NCBI RefSeq assembly: GCF_900113905.1
Contig: NZ_FORC01000002.1
Span: 1,226,772-1,290,771 of the forward strand
DNA length: 64,000 nt
From: Phytopseudomonas argentinensis
GTDB taxonomy: Bacteria; Pseudomonadota; Gammaproteobacteria; Pseudomonadales; Pseudomonadaceae
Reading direction: 5' to 3'
Made by a program: the position numbers and the translations under genes. Positions within the stretch are counted from its first letter, which is position 1; each line of letters begins with the position of its first letter. Shown piece by piece: positions 26,884 to 36,990 of this stretch. The notes under the pieces were generated by a model, which was not told where the DNA came from, searched no databases, and saw nothing but the letters and a program-made list of their open reading frames with translations.

Positions 26884-28248
26884 ATGAGTTCAAGGCCCGC
26901 TAGCCAGCTGTTCGATGCCTACTTCACCAGTGCGCCGATGCGCCAGGTGTTCAGCGACCAGGGGCGCGTGCAGGGCATGCTCGACTTCGAGGCGGGGCTG
27001 GCGCGGGCCGAGGCCGCGGCCGGGGTAATTCCCCGTGCGCTGGTGGCCGATATCGAGGCCGCCTGCCGGGCTGAACTCTACGACTTCGATGCCCTGGCTA
27101 TCGCCATCGGCAGCGCTGGCAACTCGGCAATTCCGCTGGTCAAGGCGCTGGGCAAGCGCATCGCGGCGAGCAATGCCGAGGCCGAGCGCTACGTGCATAT
27201 GGGCGCCACCAGCCAGGACGCCATGGACAGCGGCCTGGTGCTGCAATTGCGCGCGGCCATCGACCTGCTGGAGCGCGACCTCGATACCTTGAGCCGGCAG
27301 TTGGCCGCCCAGGCCCAGCGTCATGCCGCCACGCCGATGGCCGGGCGCACCTGGCTGCAGCACGCTACGCCGGTCACCCTGGGCATGAAGGTCGCCGGCT
27401 GGCTGGGCGCCATCGACCGCCATCGCCAGCGCCTCGACGAAATCAAGCCGCGCCTGCTGTGCCTGCAATTTGGCGGCGCATCCGGCAGCCTGGCGGCATT
27501 GGGCGACAAGGCCTGGTCGGTGGCGGGCGCCCTGGCGGCCGAGCTGGATCTGCAACTGCCGGAGCAACCCTGGCACACCCAGCGTGATCGCCTGGTCGAG
27601 TTCGCCAGCCTGCTCGGCCTGATCGCCGGCAGCCTGGGCAAAATGGGTCGTGATATCAGCCTGCTGATGCAAACCGAAGCCGGTGAACTGTTCGAACCCT
27701 CGGCGCCGGGCAAGGGCGGTTCCTCGACCATGCCGCACAAGCGCAACCCGGTGGGCGCGGCGGTATTGATCGGCGCCGCCACCCGCGCGCCGGGGCTGGT
27801 CGCCACCATGTTCTCCGCCATGCCCCAGGAACACGAGCGCAGCCTCGGCCTGTGGCACGCCGAGTGGGAGACGCTGCCCGAGCTGTGCTGCCTGGTATCC
27901 GGTGCCCTGCAGCAGGCTCTGATCATGGTGCCCGACCTGGAAGTGGATGCCGAGCGCATTGCCGCCAACCTCGAGTTGACCCGCGGCCTGGTGCTCGCCG
28001 AGGCGGTGAGCATCGCCCTGGCGCAGCGCATTGGCCGCGACGCCGCCCATCATCTGGTCGAGCAATGCTGCAAGCAGGCGGTGAAGGAAGGCGCCCATCT
28101 GCGCGACGTGCTGGGCGCTAATGCCGAGGTCTCCGCGCAACTCTCTGCCGAAGAGCTGGATCGTTTGCTCGATCCCGCCCATTACCTGGGCCAGGCGCAG
28201 CGCTGGGTCGAGCGCGCGGTGGCGCAGAGCCGTGAACTGAATTCATAG
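26884..28248 (+). CDS. pcaB: 3-carboxy-cis,cis-muconate cycloisomerase
   Basis: A 454-residue fumarase/aspartase-superfamily enzyme of the protocatechuate branch that lactonises 3-carboxymuconate. The family signature GSSTMPHKRNPVGA is present near residue 280, and MGATSQDAMDSG near 101. It lies 18 bp after pcaT and 18 bp before pcaD. The genes that make its substrate (pcaHG) are not in the window. Confidence 0.95.
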   Translation: MSSRPASQLFDAYFTSAPMRQVFSDQGRVQGMLDFEAGLARAEAAAGVIPRALVADIEAACRAELYDFDALAIAIGSAGNSAIPLVKALGKRIAASNAEAERYVHMGATSQDAMDSGLVLQLRAAIDLLERDLDTLSRQLAAQAQRHAATPMAGRTWLQHATPVTLGMKVAGWLGAIDRHRQRLDEIKPRLLCLQFGGASGSLAALGDKAWSVAGALAAELDLQLPEQPWHTQRDRLVEFASLLGLIAGSLGKMGRDISLLMQTEAGELFEPSAPGKGGSSTMPHKRNPVGAAVLIGAATRAPGLVATMFSAMPQEHERSLGLWHAEWETLPELCCLVSGALQQALIMVPDLEVDAERIAANLELTRGLVLAEAVSIALAQRIGRDAAHHLVEQCCKQAVKEGAHLRDVLGANAEVSAQLSAEELDRLLDPAHYLGQAQRWVERAVAQSRELNS

Positions 28249-28266
28249 ATTATCTAGGAGACTGTT

Positions 28267-29058
28267 ATGCCTGTCGTATCCCTCGCTGATGGCGACCTGA
28301 ACTACCTGCTCGAAGGCCCGGCCGCCGCGCCAGTGCTGGTGCTTTCCAACTCTCTGGGCACCAACCTGCACATGTGGGATGCGCAGATCCCGGCGTTCAC
28401 CGAACATTTCCGGGTGCTGCGTTACGACACCCGCGGCCATGGCCAGTCGATGGTCACGCCCGGCTTCTACAGCATCGAGCAGAGTGGCCGCGACGTGCTG
28501 GCGCTGCTCGATGCGCTGAATATCGACAAGGCACATTTCTGCGGCCTGTCCATGGGCGGGCTGATCGGCCAGTGGCTGGCGATCAACGCGCCTTCGCGCC
28601 TGGATCGTCTGGTGCTGTGCAACACCGGCGCCAAGATCGGCACCGACGAGGTGTGGAATACCCGCATCGACACCGTCCTCAAGGGCGGCGAGAAGGCCAT
28701 GCGCGACCTGCGCGATGCGTCCATCGAACGCTGGTTCACCGCGCCGTTCGCCAAGGAGCGGCCAGAAAAGGTCGAGCCCATCGTCACCATGCTGGCGCAG
28801 ACCTCGCCCCAGGGCTATGCCGGTAACTGCGCGGCGGTGCGCGATGCCGATTTCCGCGAGCAGATCTCCAGCATCACCGCACCGACGCTGATCGTCTGCG
28901 GCACTGGTGATGCGGTGACCACCCCCGAGCATGGCCGCTTTATGCAGGAACGTATTCCGGGCGCCGAGCTGGTCGAATTCGATGCCGCGCACCTGTCCAA
29001 CGTGCAGGCCGGTGAGCTGTTCACCGGGCGGGTACTGAGCTTTCTGCAAACCAATTGA
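28267..29058 (+). CDS. pcaD: 3-oxoadipate enol-lactonase
   Basis: A 263-residue alpha/beta hydrolase that opens 3-oxoadipate enol-lactone, the point where the catechol and protocatechuate branches meet. The nucleophile is S95 (CGLSMGGL), the oxyanion region SNSLGTNLHMWD and the catalytic histidine in DAAHLSNVQ near residue 243. AGGAG precedes the ATG (28256-28260). It is needed by both the catBCA and pcaBC routes encoded here. Confidence 0.95.
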   Translation: MPVVSLADGDLNYLLEGPAAAPVLVLSNSLGTNLHMWDAQIPAFTEHFRVLRYDTRGHGQSMVTPGFYSIEQSGRDVLALLDALNIDKAHFCGLSMGGLIGQWLAINAPSRLDRLVLCNTGAKIGTDEVWNTRIDTVLKGGEKAMRDLRDASIERWFTAPFAKERPEKVEPIVTMLAQTSPQGYAGNCAAVRDADFREQISSITAPTLIVCGTGDAVTTPEHGRFMQERIPGAELVEFDAAHLSNVQAGELFTGRVLSFLQTN

Positions 29059-29115
29059 GCTGCAGTGCGTGGGCGTCGTCGCACGCCCGCGCCGTGAAGA
29101 GAAATGGAGCCACCG

Positions 29116-29514
29116 ATGGACGAGAAACAACGCTATGACGCCGGCATGCAGGTACGCCGCGCCGTACTGGGCGATACCCATGTCGACCGCAGCCTGGAAA
29201 AACTGACGCCGTTCAACGAAGAATTCCAGGAAATGATCACCCGCCATGCCTGGGGCGATATATGGACGCGCCCGGGCCTGCCGCGCCATACCCGCAGCCT
29301 GATCACCATCGCCATGCTGATCGGCATGAACCGCGAAGGCGAGTTGAAGCTGCACCTCAAGGCCGCCAGGAACAACGGCGTGACCCGCGAGGAGATCAAG
29401 GAAGTGATCATGCAGAGCGCCATCTACTGCGGCATTCCCGCTGCCAACGCCACCTTCCACCTGGCCGAGGAGCTGTGGGACGAAGTAGGTGTCGAGTCGC
29501 TGAACAAGTCCTGA
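29116..29514 (+). CDS. pcaC: 4-carboxymuconolactone decarboxylase
   Basis: A 132-residue AhpD-like, all-helical enzyme that decarboxylates 4-carboxymuconolactone to 3-oxoadipate enol-lactone. Segments WGDIWTRPGLPRHTRSL and IYCGIPAANATFHLA are characteristic. I chose the ATG at 29116: GGAG at 29106-29109 is 6 nt upstream and the protein then has the usual length. An ATG at 29104 adds only MEPP and overlaps that box. It is a stand-alone PcaC, not fused to PcaD. Confidence 0.95.
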   Translation: MDEKQRYDAGMQVRRAVLGDTHVDRSLEKLTPFNEEFQEMITRHAWGDIWTRPGLPRHTRSLITIAMLIGMNREGELKLHLKAARNNGVTREEIKEVIMQSAIYCGIPAANATFHLAEELWDEVGVESLNKS

Positions 29515-29530
29515 GAGCTCGCTGTTCCAG

Positions 29531-29555
29531 AAAGCCCCGCATCAGCGGGGCTTTT
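29531..29555 (+). terminator. Intrinsic terminator of pcaBDC
   Basis: AAAGCCCCGC, loop ATCA, GCGGGGCTTT plus T gives a strong 10-bp stem 16 bp after pcaC. It marks the right boundary of the aromatic cluster. Confidence 0.92.
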
Positions 29556-29647
29556 ATTGTCCGGTGATTTTTTGCAGTGCTTGATGTTTGCCGTGGCGCA
29601 CCCCATCTGATTGACAGGTTCTTCCTCCTCTTGCCTTCGAGTGCGCC

Positions 29648-31414
29648 ATGCCATCGCTTTTATCCGTTCGCCAGCGCGAAGCCTTGCGCACCTCATGGGC
29701 CTTTATCGCTCCCTATCGCGGGCGTGTGGCCGGGGCGCTGCTGGCGCTGATGTTTACCGCCGCCATTACCTTGTCCATGGGGCAGGGCATCAAGCTGCTG
29801 GTCGACCAGGGCCTGGCTACCCAATCGCCGCAAGCGCTGCGCCATTCGATCCTGCTGTTCTTCGTGCTGGTACTGGCCCTGGCGGTCGGCACCTACACGC
29901 GCTTCTACCTGGTTTCCTGGCTCGGTGAGCGGGTGGTGGCGGATATCCGCAAGCGGGTGTTCGATCATCTGGTTGGGCTGCATCCCGGCTTCTATGCCCA
30001 CAACCGCGCCTCGGAGATCCAGTCGCGGCTGACTGCCGACACCACCCTGCTGCAGTCGGTGATCGGCTCGTCGTTGTCGATGGCGCTGCGCAACCTGATC
30101 ATGCTGGTTGGCGGCATGATCCTGCTGGTGGTCACCAATCCCAAGCTCAGCGCCATCGTGCTGGCCGCGTTGCCGCTGGTGGTGGCGCCGATCCTGCTGT
30201 TCGGCCGCCGCGTGCGCGAGCTGTCGCGGCAGAGCCAGGACCGCATCGCCGATGTCGGCAGCTACGTCAGCGAAGTGCTCGGGCAGATCAAGACGGTGCA
30301 GGCCTACAACCACCAGGCCGAGGATCGCCGGCGTTTCGGCTTGTCCGCCGAGGCGGCGTTCGACACGGCGCGCAAACGCGTCGCCCAGCGCGCCTGGCTG
30401 ATCACCGTGGTAATCGTGCTGGTGCTCGGCGCCGTGGGCGTGATGCTCTGGGTTGGCGGCATGGACGTGATCGCCGGACGCATCAGCGGCGGTGAACTGG
30501 CAGCCTTCGTGTTCTACAGCCTGATCGTCGGCTCGTCGTTTGGCACTCTCAGCGAGGTGATCGGTGAACTGCAGCGTGCAGCCGGCGCTGCCGAGCGGAT
30601 CAGCGAACTGCTCGCCGCCCGCAACGAGATCCACGCGCCGCTCGAGGGCGCCCTGGTCCCCGCGCAGCCCGTGCAGGGGCGGATCGAGGTGCAGGGGCTG
30701 TCCTTCGCCTATCCGAGCCGTCCGGAAAGCCCTGCCTTGCAGGGCATCGATCTGACTGTGGTACCTGGCGAAACCTTGGCCATCGTCGGCCCGTCCGGAG
30801 CAGGCAAGTCGACCCTGTTCGACCTGTTGCTGCGTTTCTATGACCCGCTGCAGGGACGCATCCTGATCGACGGCCTGCCGATCGAGCAACTCGATCCGCA
30901 CGCCTTGCGCGAGAATTTCGCCCTGGTCTCCCAGCACCCGGCACTGTTCTTCGGCAGCGTGGAAGACAACATCCGCTATGGCCGGCTGGATGCCAGCAGC
31001 GCCGAAGTGGAGGCCGCTGCACGTGCAGCTCACGCTCACGAATTCATCGAGCGTTTGCCCCAGGGCTACCAGACTCACCTGGGCGACGCCGGGCTGGGCC
31101 TGTCGGGGGGGCAACGGCAGCGCCTGGCGATTGCCCGTGCCCTGCTGGTGGATGCGCCGATCCTGCTGCTCGACGAAGCCACCAGCGCTCTGGATGCCGA
31201 GAGCGAACACCTGATCCAGCAGGCGCTACCCGAGCTGATGCGCGGGCGCACCACCCTGGTGATCGCCCACCGCCTGGCCACGGTGAAGAGCGCCGACCGC
31301 ATCGCAGTCTTCGACCAGGGGCAGTTGGTGGCACTGGGCAAACATGCGGAACTGGTCGCCAACAATCCGCTGTATGCGCGGCTGGCCGAGCTGCAGTTCG
31401 TGGAGAAGAGCTAA
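29648..31414 (+). CDS. MsbA-like ABC exporter (fused permease and ATPase)
   Basis: A 588-residue half-transporter. A six-helix transmembrane domain spans residues 1 to about 320. The ATPase domain has Walker A (GPSGAGKST near residue 380), signature LSGGQRQRL and Walker B ILLLDEATSALD. It belongs to the lipid/multidrug exporter class related to MsbA, but the substrate cannot be read from sequence. It stands alone between the pca terminator and the convergent folE, so context gives no clue to its role. The start ATG at 29648 lacks a strong ribosome-binding site. Confidence 0.85.
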   Translation: MPSLLSVRQREALRTSWAFIAPYRGRVAGALLALMFTAAITLSMGQGIKLLVDQGLATQSPQALRHSILLFFVLVLALAVGTYTRFYLVSWLGERVVADIRKRVFDHLVGLHPGFYAHNRASEIQSRLTADTTLLQSVIGSSLSMALRNLIMLVGGMILLVVTNPKLSAIVLAALPLVVAPILLFGRRVRELSRQSQDRIADVGSYVSEVLGQIKTVQAYNHQAEDRRRFGLSAEAAFDTARKRVAQRAWLITVVIVLVLGAVGVMLWVGGMDVIAGRISGGELAAFVFYSLIVGSSFGTLSEVIGELQRAAGAAERISELLAARNEIHAPLEGALVPAQPVQGRIEVQGLSFAYPSRPESPALQGIDLTVVPGETLAIVGPSGAGKSTLFDLLLRFYDPLQGRILIDGLPIEQLDPHALRENFALVSQHPALFFGSVEDNIRYGRLDASSAEVEAAARAAHAHEFIERLPQGYQTHLGDAGLGLSGGQRQRLAIARALLVDAPILLLDEATSALDAESEHLIQQALPELMRGRTTLVIAHRLATVKSADRIAVFDQGQLVALGKHAELVANNPLYARLAELQFVEKS

Positions 31415-31447
31415 GAGTAGGGCGCCGGTATCGGCGTTGGCTGTGTG

Positions 31448-31471
31448 GTGGGTCGGTGAAGCGTGACCCAC
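31448..31471. terminator. Hairpin between convergent ABC exporter and folE
   Basis: GTGGGTC (31448-31454) and GACCCAC (31465-31471) form a short stem shortly after the exporter stop. There is no T-run, so a role in termination is only possible. Confidence 0.3.
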
Positions 31472-31485
31472 GATCAGATCCATAT

Positions 31486-31540
31486 TTGTGGGAGCGGGCC
31501 ATGCCCGCGAATCAGTCGCGCGCATGGCGCGCTCCCACAA
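31486..31540. repeat. REP element (GTGGGAGCG type)
   Basis: TTGTGGGAGCG (31486-31496) and CGCTCCCACAA (31530-31540) are perfect inverted ends around a GCGCGCATGGC-type core, related to the copy at 17225-17295. It sits between convergent genes, 11 bp from the folE stop. Confidence 0.8.
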
Positions 31541-31550
31541 GGTGCCGGCT

Positions 31551-32114
31551 TCAGCCGTTGACCAGGCTCAGGAACTCGCTACGGGTCGCGGCGTTTTCGC
31601 GGAATTCGCCGAGCATCACCGAGGTGACCATGGAGGAGTTCTGCTTCTCCACGCCGCGCATCATCATGCACATGTGCTTGGCTTCGATAACCACCGCCAC
31701 ACCCAGCGCACCGGTGACCTGCTGAACCGCTTCGGCGATCTGCCGGCTGAGGCTTTCCTGGATCTGCAGGCGGCGGGCGTACATGTCGACGATGCGCGCG
31801 ACCTTGGACAGGCCCAGCACCTTGCCATTGGGAATGTAGGCGACATGGGCCTTGCCGATGAAAGGCAGCAGGTGGTGCTCGCACAGCGAGTACAGCTCGA
31901 TATTCTTGACCACCACCATCTCGCTGGCGTCGGAGCTGAACAGCGCGCCGTTGGTGACTTCTTCCAGGGTCTTCTGGTAGCCATTACACAGGTACTGCAT
32001 GGCCTTGGCGGCGCGCTTGGGCGTGTCGAGCAGGCCTTCGCGGGAAACGTCTTCGCCGAGCTGGCCGAGAATTTCGGTGTACTGCTGTTCGAGGGTGTTG
32101 CGGCTAGAGTCCAT
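31551..32114 (-). CDS. folE: GTP cyclohydrolase I
   Basis: A 187-residue type IA GTP cyclohydrolase making dihydroneopterin triphosphate, the first step to folate and pterins. Zinc ligands lie in [11 protein letters not shown] and [10 protein letters not shown], and the active-site motif [15 protein letters not shown] is present. The start at 32114 ([11 protein letters not shown]) follows a TGGAAG box and gives normal length; the longer in-frame extension looks non-coding. Pseudomonas often has two folE paralogues; which one this is was not determined. It is monocistronic here. Confidence 0.94.
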   Translation of the reverse strand: MDSSRNTLEQQYTEILGQLGEDVSREGLLDTPKRAAKAMQYLCNGYQKTLEEVTNGALFSSDASEMVVVKNIELYSLCEHHLLPFIGKAHVAYIPNGKVLGLSKVARIVDMYARRLQIQESLSRQIAEAVQQVTGALGVAVVIEAKHMCMMMRGVEKQNSSMVTSVMLGEFRENAATRSEFLSLVNG

Positions 32115-32278
32115 GCGGCTTCCAGTGATTTGCGGATATCGATTAGCGGCTGCCTGCGCCAGATGCTGGCGCGCTGGGCGCGACATCGGGTCGAAGCGGC
32201 CGGCAATTGTAATCCGCTCGCAGCGATTTACCGAGCCTTTATGCCACTCGGTGCATCGCTGCGTCTGTCAGCGCAGGC

Positions 32279-33280
32279 CTATTTGGCGGCGTGAGCGGCC
32301 AGGCAGGTATCGAGCATGCGGTTGGAGAAGCCCCATTCATTGTCGTACCAGGCCAGTACCTTGACCAGGCGACCATTCACCTTGGTGTGGTTGGCATCGA
32401 AGATCGACGACAGTGGATTGTGGTTGAAGTCGCACGACACCAGCGGCAGCGTGTTGTAGCCCAGCACCGGGGATTGCTCGGCAGCCGCCTTGAGCAGGGC
32501 GTTGATTTCATCGACGCTGGTATCGCGCTGTACCTGAATGGTCAGATCGACCAGCGATACGTTGATCACCGGCACGCGCACCGCCATGCCGGTCAGGCGT
32601 CCGGCCAGTTCCGGCAGCACCAGGCCGACCGCTTCGGCAGCACCGGTCTTGGTGGGGATCATCGACTGGGTGGCCGAGCGCGCGCGGAAGGGGTCGCTGT
32701 GGTAGACGTCGGAGAGGTTCTGGTCGTTGGTGTAGGCGTGGATGGTGGTCATCAACCCGCTTTCGATGCCCAGCTCGCGCTGCAGCACCTGGGCGACCGG
32801 CGCCAGGCAGTTGGTGGTGCAGGAGGCGTTGGAGATGATCTGTTGGTCAGCACGCAGGCTGCCTTCGTTGACGCCGTAGACGATGGTCGCATCGGCGCCT
32901 TTGGCCGGTGCCGAGATGATCACCTTGCGCGCGCCGGCGCTCAGGTGAGCCGCTGCCTTGTCACGTTCGGTAAACAGGCCGGTACATTCGAACACCACGT
33001 CGACGTTCAAATCCTTCCATGGCAGTTCGGCAGGATTACGGATCGCGCTGACCGCAATGCGGTCACCATTGATAAGCAGGTTCTGGCCGTCCACCTCGAC
33101 GTCGGCGTCGAAAATGCCGTGTACGCTGTCGTACTTGAGCAGGTGGGCATTGATGGCGCTGTCGCCCAGGTCATTGATGGCGACGACCTGCAGTTTTTCG
33201 CGGTAGCTCTGGGTATAGAGTGCCCGGAGCACGTTACGGCCGATACGGCCGAAACCATTGATGGCAATTCGCAATGTCAT
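32279..33280 (-). CDS. gap: Type I glyceraldehyde-3-phosphate dehydrogenase
   Basis: A 333-residue NAD-dependent GAPDH. The Rossmann start is [14 protein letters not shown], the catalytic C154 lies in [12 protein letters not shown] and the partner histidine in [10 protein letters not shown]; it ends with [12 protein letters not shown]. It handles the glyceraldehyde-3-phosphate released by Eda and lies divergent from edd. A TTGT-N7-ACAA HexR site 20 bp upstream of its start ties it to the Entner-Doudoroff regulon. Downstream is folE on the same strand. Confidence 0.96.
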   Translation of the reverse strand: MTLRIAINGFGRIGRNVLRALYTQSYREKLQVVAINDLGDSAINAHLLKYDSVHGIFDADVEVDGQNLLINGDRIAVSAIRNPAELPWKDLNVDVVFECTGLFTERDKAAAHLSAGARKVIISAPAKGADATIVYGVNEGSLRADQQIISNASCTTNCLAPVAQVLQRELGIESGLMTTIHAYTNDQNLSDVYHSDPFRARSATQSMIPTKTGAAEAVGLVLPELAGRLTGMAVRVPVINVSLVDLTIQVQRDTSVDEINALLKAAAEQSPVLGYNTLPLVSCDFNHNPLSSIFDANHTKVNGRLVKVLAWYDNEWGFSNRMLDTCLAAHAAK

Positions 33281-33299
33281 GAGCGTCGATCCCTATATG

Positions 33300-33314
33300 T
33301 TGTTTTAAAAACAA
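33300..33314. promoter_or_regulatory. HexR operator at gap/edd
   Basis: TTGT-TTTAAAA-ACAA exactly matches the published HexR consensus TTGT-N7/8-ACAA. It lies in the 131-bp gap between divergent gap and edd. Confidence 0.82.
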
Positions 33315-33361
33315 GATTATTCTCATGAAAGTAGAAATCAAGCGTTTTAGCTGTCAATATT

Positions 33362-33376
33362 TTGATAAAAATACAA
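33362..33376. promoter_or_regulatory. Possible second HexR site near edd
   Basis: TTGA-TAAAAAT-ACAA deviates from the HexR consensus by one base and lies 36 bp before the edd start. It may serve the edd promoter specifically. Confidence 0.45.
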
Positions 33377-33411
33377 TTCGAAGTGCTACCTGTTAGCCCG
33401 GAGTCGACACC

Positions 33412-35241
33412 ATGCATCCCCGCATCCTCGAGGTAACCGACCGCCTGATCGCCCGCAGCCGCGCCACCCGCGAGCGCTACCTGGCGCAAATGGCCGCCGC
33501 CGACAGCCAGGGCCCGCACCGCGGCGCACTGCAATGTGCCAACTTCGCCCACGGTGTAGCTGGTTGTGGTTCTGCCGAAGATAAGCAGCGTCTGCGCCTG
33601 ATGAACGAAGCCAACGTCGGCATCGTCACTGCCTACAACGACATGCTTTCCGCGCACCAGCCTTATGAACATTACCCAGAACTGATCAAGCAGGCGTTGC
33701 GCCAGGTCGGCTCGGTGGGCCAGGTAGCGGGCGGCGTGCCGGCGATGTGCGATGGCGTCACCCAGGGTGAGCCCGGTATGGAGCTTAGCCTGGCCAGCCG
33801 GGAGGTGATCGCCATGTCCACGGCCGTGGCGCTGTCGCACAACATGTTCGATGCGGCGATGCTGCTGGGCATCTGCGACAAGATCGTGCCGGGGCTGATG
33901 ATCGGCGCGCTGCGCTTTGGCCATCTGCCGATGATCTTCGTGCCGGGCGGGCCGATGCCCTCGGGCATTCCCAACAAGGAAAAGGCCGAGGTTCGCCAGC
34001 TCTACGCCGAGGGCAAGGCGACCCGCGAGCAGCTGCTCGAATCGGAGATGAAGTCCTACCACAGCCCCGGCACCTGCACCTTCTACGGCACCGCCAACAC
34101 CAACCAGGTGGTGATGGAAATCATGGGCCTGCACCTGCCGGGCTCGTCCTTCGTCAACCCGTACACGCCGTTGCGTGACGCGCTGACCGCCGAGGCCGCC
34201 CACCAGGTGGTGCGCCTGACCCGCCAGGGCGGCGAATACACGCCGCTGTGCCGGATCATCGACGAGAAGGCCATCGTCAACTCGGTGGTGGCCCTCAACG
34301 CCACCGGCGGCTCCACCAACCACACCCTGCACATTCCGGCCTTCGCCCGCGCCGCCGGCATCCAGCTGACCTGGCAGGACATGGCCGACATCTCCGCCGT
34401 GACGCCGACCCTGGCCAAGGTCTATCCCAATGGCCAGGCCGACGTGAACCACTTCCATGCCTGCGGCGGCGTGCCCTTCATGGTGCGCACCCTGCTCGAA
34501 GCCGGCCTGCTGCACGAGGACGTCTACACGGTCGCCGGCCAGGGCTTGTCGCGCTACACCCAGGAGCCGTTCCTCGATGGCGAGCGCCTGGTCTGGCGCC
34601 AGGGCTCTGAGCAGAGCCTGGATCGCAACATCCTGCGTAGCGTGCCGGAAGCCTTCTCGCCCGAAGGCGGGCTGCGGGTACTGACCGGCAACCTCGGCAA
34701 TGGCGTGGCCAAGGTCTCGGCGGTGGCGCCGGAGCATCAGGTGGTCGAGGCGCCGGCGCGGGTGTTCGAGACCCAGGTCGACCTGGCCGAGGCCTTCAAG
34801 GCCGGCGAGCTGGAGCGCGACTTCGTCGCCGTGGTGCGTTTCCAGGGGCCCAAGGCCAATGGCATGCCGGAGCTGCACAAGCTCACGCCATACCTGGGCA
34901 TCCTCCAGGATCGCGGCTTCAAGGTGGCGCTGGTTACCGACGGGCGCATGTCCGGCGCGTCGGGCAAGGTGCCGGCGGCCATTCACGTCAGCCCCGAAGC
35001 CTGGGATGGCGGGCCGCTGGCACGGGTGCGCGATGGCGACCTGATCCGCGTCGATGGCGTGACCGGCCACCTGCAGGTGCTGGTCGACGACATCGCCTGG
35101 AACGCCCGCCAGATCGCGCCACGCCCCCAAGGTACCGGCATCGGCTGTGGCCGTGAGCTGTTCGCCTTCATGCGCGCAGCTTTCAGCCCAGCGGAAGAGG
35201 GCGCCAGCGCCTTCACCGCCGAACTGGATTCGCTGCGATGA
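33412..35241 (+). CDS. edd: Phosphogluconate dehydratase
   Basis: A 609-residue IlvD/Edd-family iron-sulphur dehydratase that makes 2-keto-3-deoxy-6-phosphogluconate from 6-phosphogluconate. Cluster and active-site regions appear in [27 protein letters not shown] and the C-terminal [22 protein letters not shown] at 33400-33403 precedes the ATG. It starts the edd-glk-gltR-gtrS unit and overlaps glk by four bases. HexR sites in the divergent promoter region indicate repression released by KDPG. Confidence 0.96.
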   Translation: MHPRILEVTDRLIARSRATRERYLAQMAAADSQGPHRGALQCANFAHGVAGCGSAEDKQRLRLMNEANVGIVTAYNDMLSAHQPYEHYPELIKQALRQVGSVGQVAGGVPAMCDGVTQGEPGMELSLASREVIAMSTAVALSHNMFDAAMLLGICDKIVPGLMIGALRFGHLPMIFVPGGPMPSGIPNKEKAEVRQLYAEGKATREQLLESEMKSYHSPGTCTFYGTANTNQVVMEIMGLHLPGSSFVNPYTPLRDALTAEAAHQVVRLTRQGGEYTPLCRIIDEKAIVNSVVALNATGGSTNHTLHIPAFARAAGIQLTWQDMADISAVTPTLAKVYPNGQADVNHFHACGGVPFMVRTLLEAGLLHEDVYTVAGQGLSRYTQEPFLDGERLVWRQGSEQSLDRNILRSVPEAFSPEGGLRVLTGNLGNGVAKVSAVAPEHQVVEAPARVFETQVDLAEAFKAGELERDFVAVVRFQGPKANGMPELHKLTPYLGILQDRGFKVALVTDGRMSGASGKVPAAIHVSPEAWDGGPLARVRDGDLIRVDGVTGHLQVLVDDIAWNARQIAPRPQGTGIGCGRELFAFMRAAFSPAEEGASAFTAELDSLR

Positions 35242-36203
35242 GCCTGGCGCTGGTCGGTGACATCGGTGGTACCAATGCGCGTTTCGCCCTGTGGCGCGAT
35301 GGCAGCCTGAGCGCGGTAAGGGTGTCGGCGACCGCCGATCACGCTACCGTCGAACAGGCCATCGCCGCTTACCTGGCAGCCGAGGGCCTGGCGCTCGGCG
35401 AGGTGGATACCATCTGCCTGGCCTGTGCCGGGCCGGTGGAGGTCGACCCCTTTCGCTTCACCAATAACGCCTGGCGTATCCATCGCCAGGCGTTCTGCGC
35501 CGAGCTGCAGGTTCGCGAGCTGCTGCTGATCAACGATTTCTCGGCCATGGCGCTGGGCATGACCTGCCTGCAGGATGATGAGTACATCAGCGTCTGCCCC
35601 GGCGTGGCGCAGCCAGGGCGCCCTGCGGTGGTGATAGGTGCCGGCACCGGCCTGGGCGTCGGCACCTTGCTGTCGTTGCCCGATGGCAGCTGGCACGCCT
35701 TGCCGGGCGAGGGCGGCCACGTCGACCTGCCGGTGGGCAGCAATCGCGAGGCGCTGGTCTGGCAGGCGCTGCATCGCCAACTCGGGCATGTCAGCGCCGA
35801 AGCGGGTGCACTCAGTGGCAACGGGCTGCTGGCGCTGTACCGGGCTACCTGCGCGGTGGATGGTCAGCAGGCTTCGCTGCAGAGCGCGGCCCAGGTCACC
35901 CGTGCTGCGCTGGAGGGCGAGCCGCTGGCAGTCAATGTGCTGGAGCTGTTCTGCTGCCTGCTCGGCCGCGTGGCCGGCAACAACGTGCTGACCCTGGGGG
36001 CTCGTGGTGGCGTGTTCATCGCCGGTGGCATGGTGCCGCGCTTCGCCGACTTCTTCATGGCCAGCGGTTTTTCCCGTTGCCTGCGCGACAAGGGTTGCAT
36101 GAGCGATTACTTCGATGGCCTGCCGGTATGGCTGGTCACCGCGCCTTACCCGGGCCTGGTCGGCGCGGGAGTGGCAGTGGAGCAGCACCTGCGAAGGAAC
36201 TAG
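35238..36203 (+). CDS. glk: Glucokinase
   Basis: A 321-residue bacterial glucokinase (Glk family). The phosphate motif [15 protein letters not shown] is at the N-terminus, [15 protein letters not shown] lies near residue 130 and the sugar/catalytic region INDFSAMA near 98. It phosphorylates internal glucose delivered by GtsABCD. ATGA overlap with edd implies coupling; 52 bp separate it from gltR. Confidence 0.95.
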   Translation: MSLALVGDIGGTNARFALWRDGSLSAVRVSATADHATVEQAIAAYLAAEGLALGEVDTICLACAGPVEVDPFRFTNNAWRIHRQAFCAELQVRELLLINDFSAMALGMTCLQDDEYISVCPGVAQPGRPAVVIGAGTGLGVGTLLSLPDGSWHALPGEGGHVDLPVGSNREALVWQALHRQLGHVSAEAGALSGNGLLALYRATCAVDGQQASLQSAAQVTRAALEGEPLAVNVLELFCCLLGRVAGNNVLTLGARGGVFIAGGMVPRFADFFMASGFSRCLRDKGCMSDYFDGLPVWLVTAPYPGLVGAGVAVEQHLRRN

Positions 36204-36233
36204 CAACTCGACGCTCTGTCTAGCATCGCCGAT

Positions 36234-36245
36234 AACAACAACAAG
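36234..36245 (+). promoter_or_regulatory. Candidate Hfq/Crc site, gltR leader
   Basis: AAC AAC AAC AAG overlaps the AAGGA ribosome-binding site of gltR (36243-36247). Among the Crc-type motifs in the window it is one of the best matches. Confidence 0.65.
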
Positions 36246-36255
36246 GATTATCGAT

Positions 36256-36990
36256 GTGAGCCCAACTGGAAAATCCATCCTGCTGGTCGATGACGACCAG
36301 GATATTCGTGAACTGCTGCAAACCTACCTGGGCCGCGCCGGCCTGCAGGTGCGCACGGTGGCCGACGGTGCGGGATTTCGCGAGGCGCTCTGCGAAGGCG
36401 GCGCGGATCTGGTGATTCTCGATGTCATGCTGCCCGACGAGGACGGCTTCAGCCTGTGCCGCTGGACGCGCGAGCACCAGCGTTTCGCCCAGGTGCCGAT
36501 CATCATGCTGACCGCGAGCTCCGACGAGGCCGACCGGGTCATCGGCCTGGAACTTGGCGCCGACGATTATATCGGCAAGCCGTTCAGCCCCCGAGAATTG
36601 CTGGCGCGCATCAAGGCGCTGCTGCGCCGGGTGAATTTCGCCCAGGAGCGCGGGGCCGAGGTGCTGACCTTCGATGACTGGCGCCTGGATATGGTCAGCC
36701 ACCGGCTGTTCCACCTCGACGGCGAGGAGGTGCTGCTGTCCGGTGCCGACTTTGCCTTGCTCAAGCTGTTTCTCGATCATCCCCAGCAGATTCTCGACCG
36801 CGACACCATCGGCAACGCCACCCGTGGGCGCGAGGTGATGCCCCTGGAGCGCATCGTCGACATGGCGGTGAGCCGCCTGCGCCAGCGTTTACGCGACACC
36901 GGCAAGCCGCCGCGGCTGATCCGCACGGTGCGTGGCAGCGGCTATCAGCTCGCTGCCGCTGTCAGTGCACAGGCTGGCAATGCGCGCTGA
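36256..36990 (+). CDS. gltR: Response regulator of glucose transport, OmpR family
   Basis: A 244-residue OmpR/PhoB-type regulator. The receiver domain has the acidic pocket VDDDQD and phospho-acceptor D56 (VILDVMLPDEDGF), with LGADDYIGKPFSP. The C-terminal winged helix ends near RLIRTVRGSGYQLAA. It pairs with GtrS to switch on glucose transport genes. The start is GTG at 36256, 8 nt after AAGGA; the ATG two bases earlier is out of frame and stops at once. It overlaps gtrS by 11 bases. Confidence 0.94.
   Translation: MSPTGKSILLVDDDQDIRELLQTYLGRAGLQVRTVADGAGFREALCEGGADLVILDVMLPDEDGFSLCRWTREHQRFAQVPIIMLTASSDEADRVIGLELGADDYIGKPFSPRELLARIKALLRRVNFAQERGAEVLTFDDWRLDMVSHRLFHLDGEEVLLSGADFALLKLFLDHPQQILDRDTIGNATRGREVMPLERIVDMAVSRLRQRLRDTGKPPRLIRTVRGSGYQLAAAVSAQAGNAR

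Noticed and set aside
33277-35130. 617-codon minus-strand frame opposite edd
   Set aside because: It is a His/Gln/Val-rich low-complexity product typical of antisense translation in GC-rich Pseudomonas DNA; edd itself is unambiguous.
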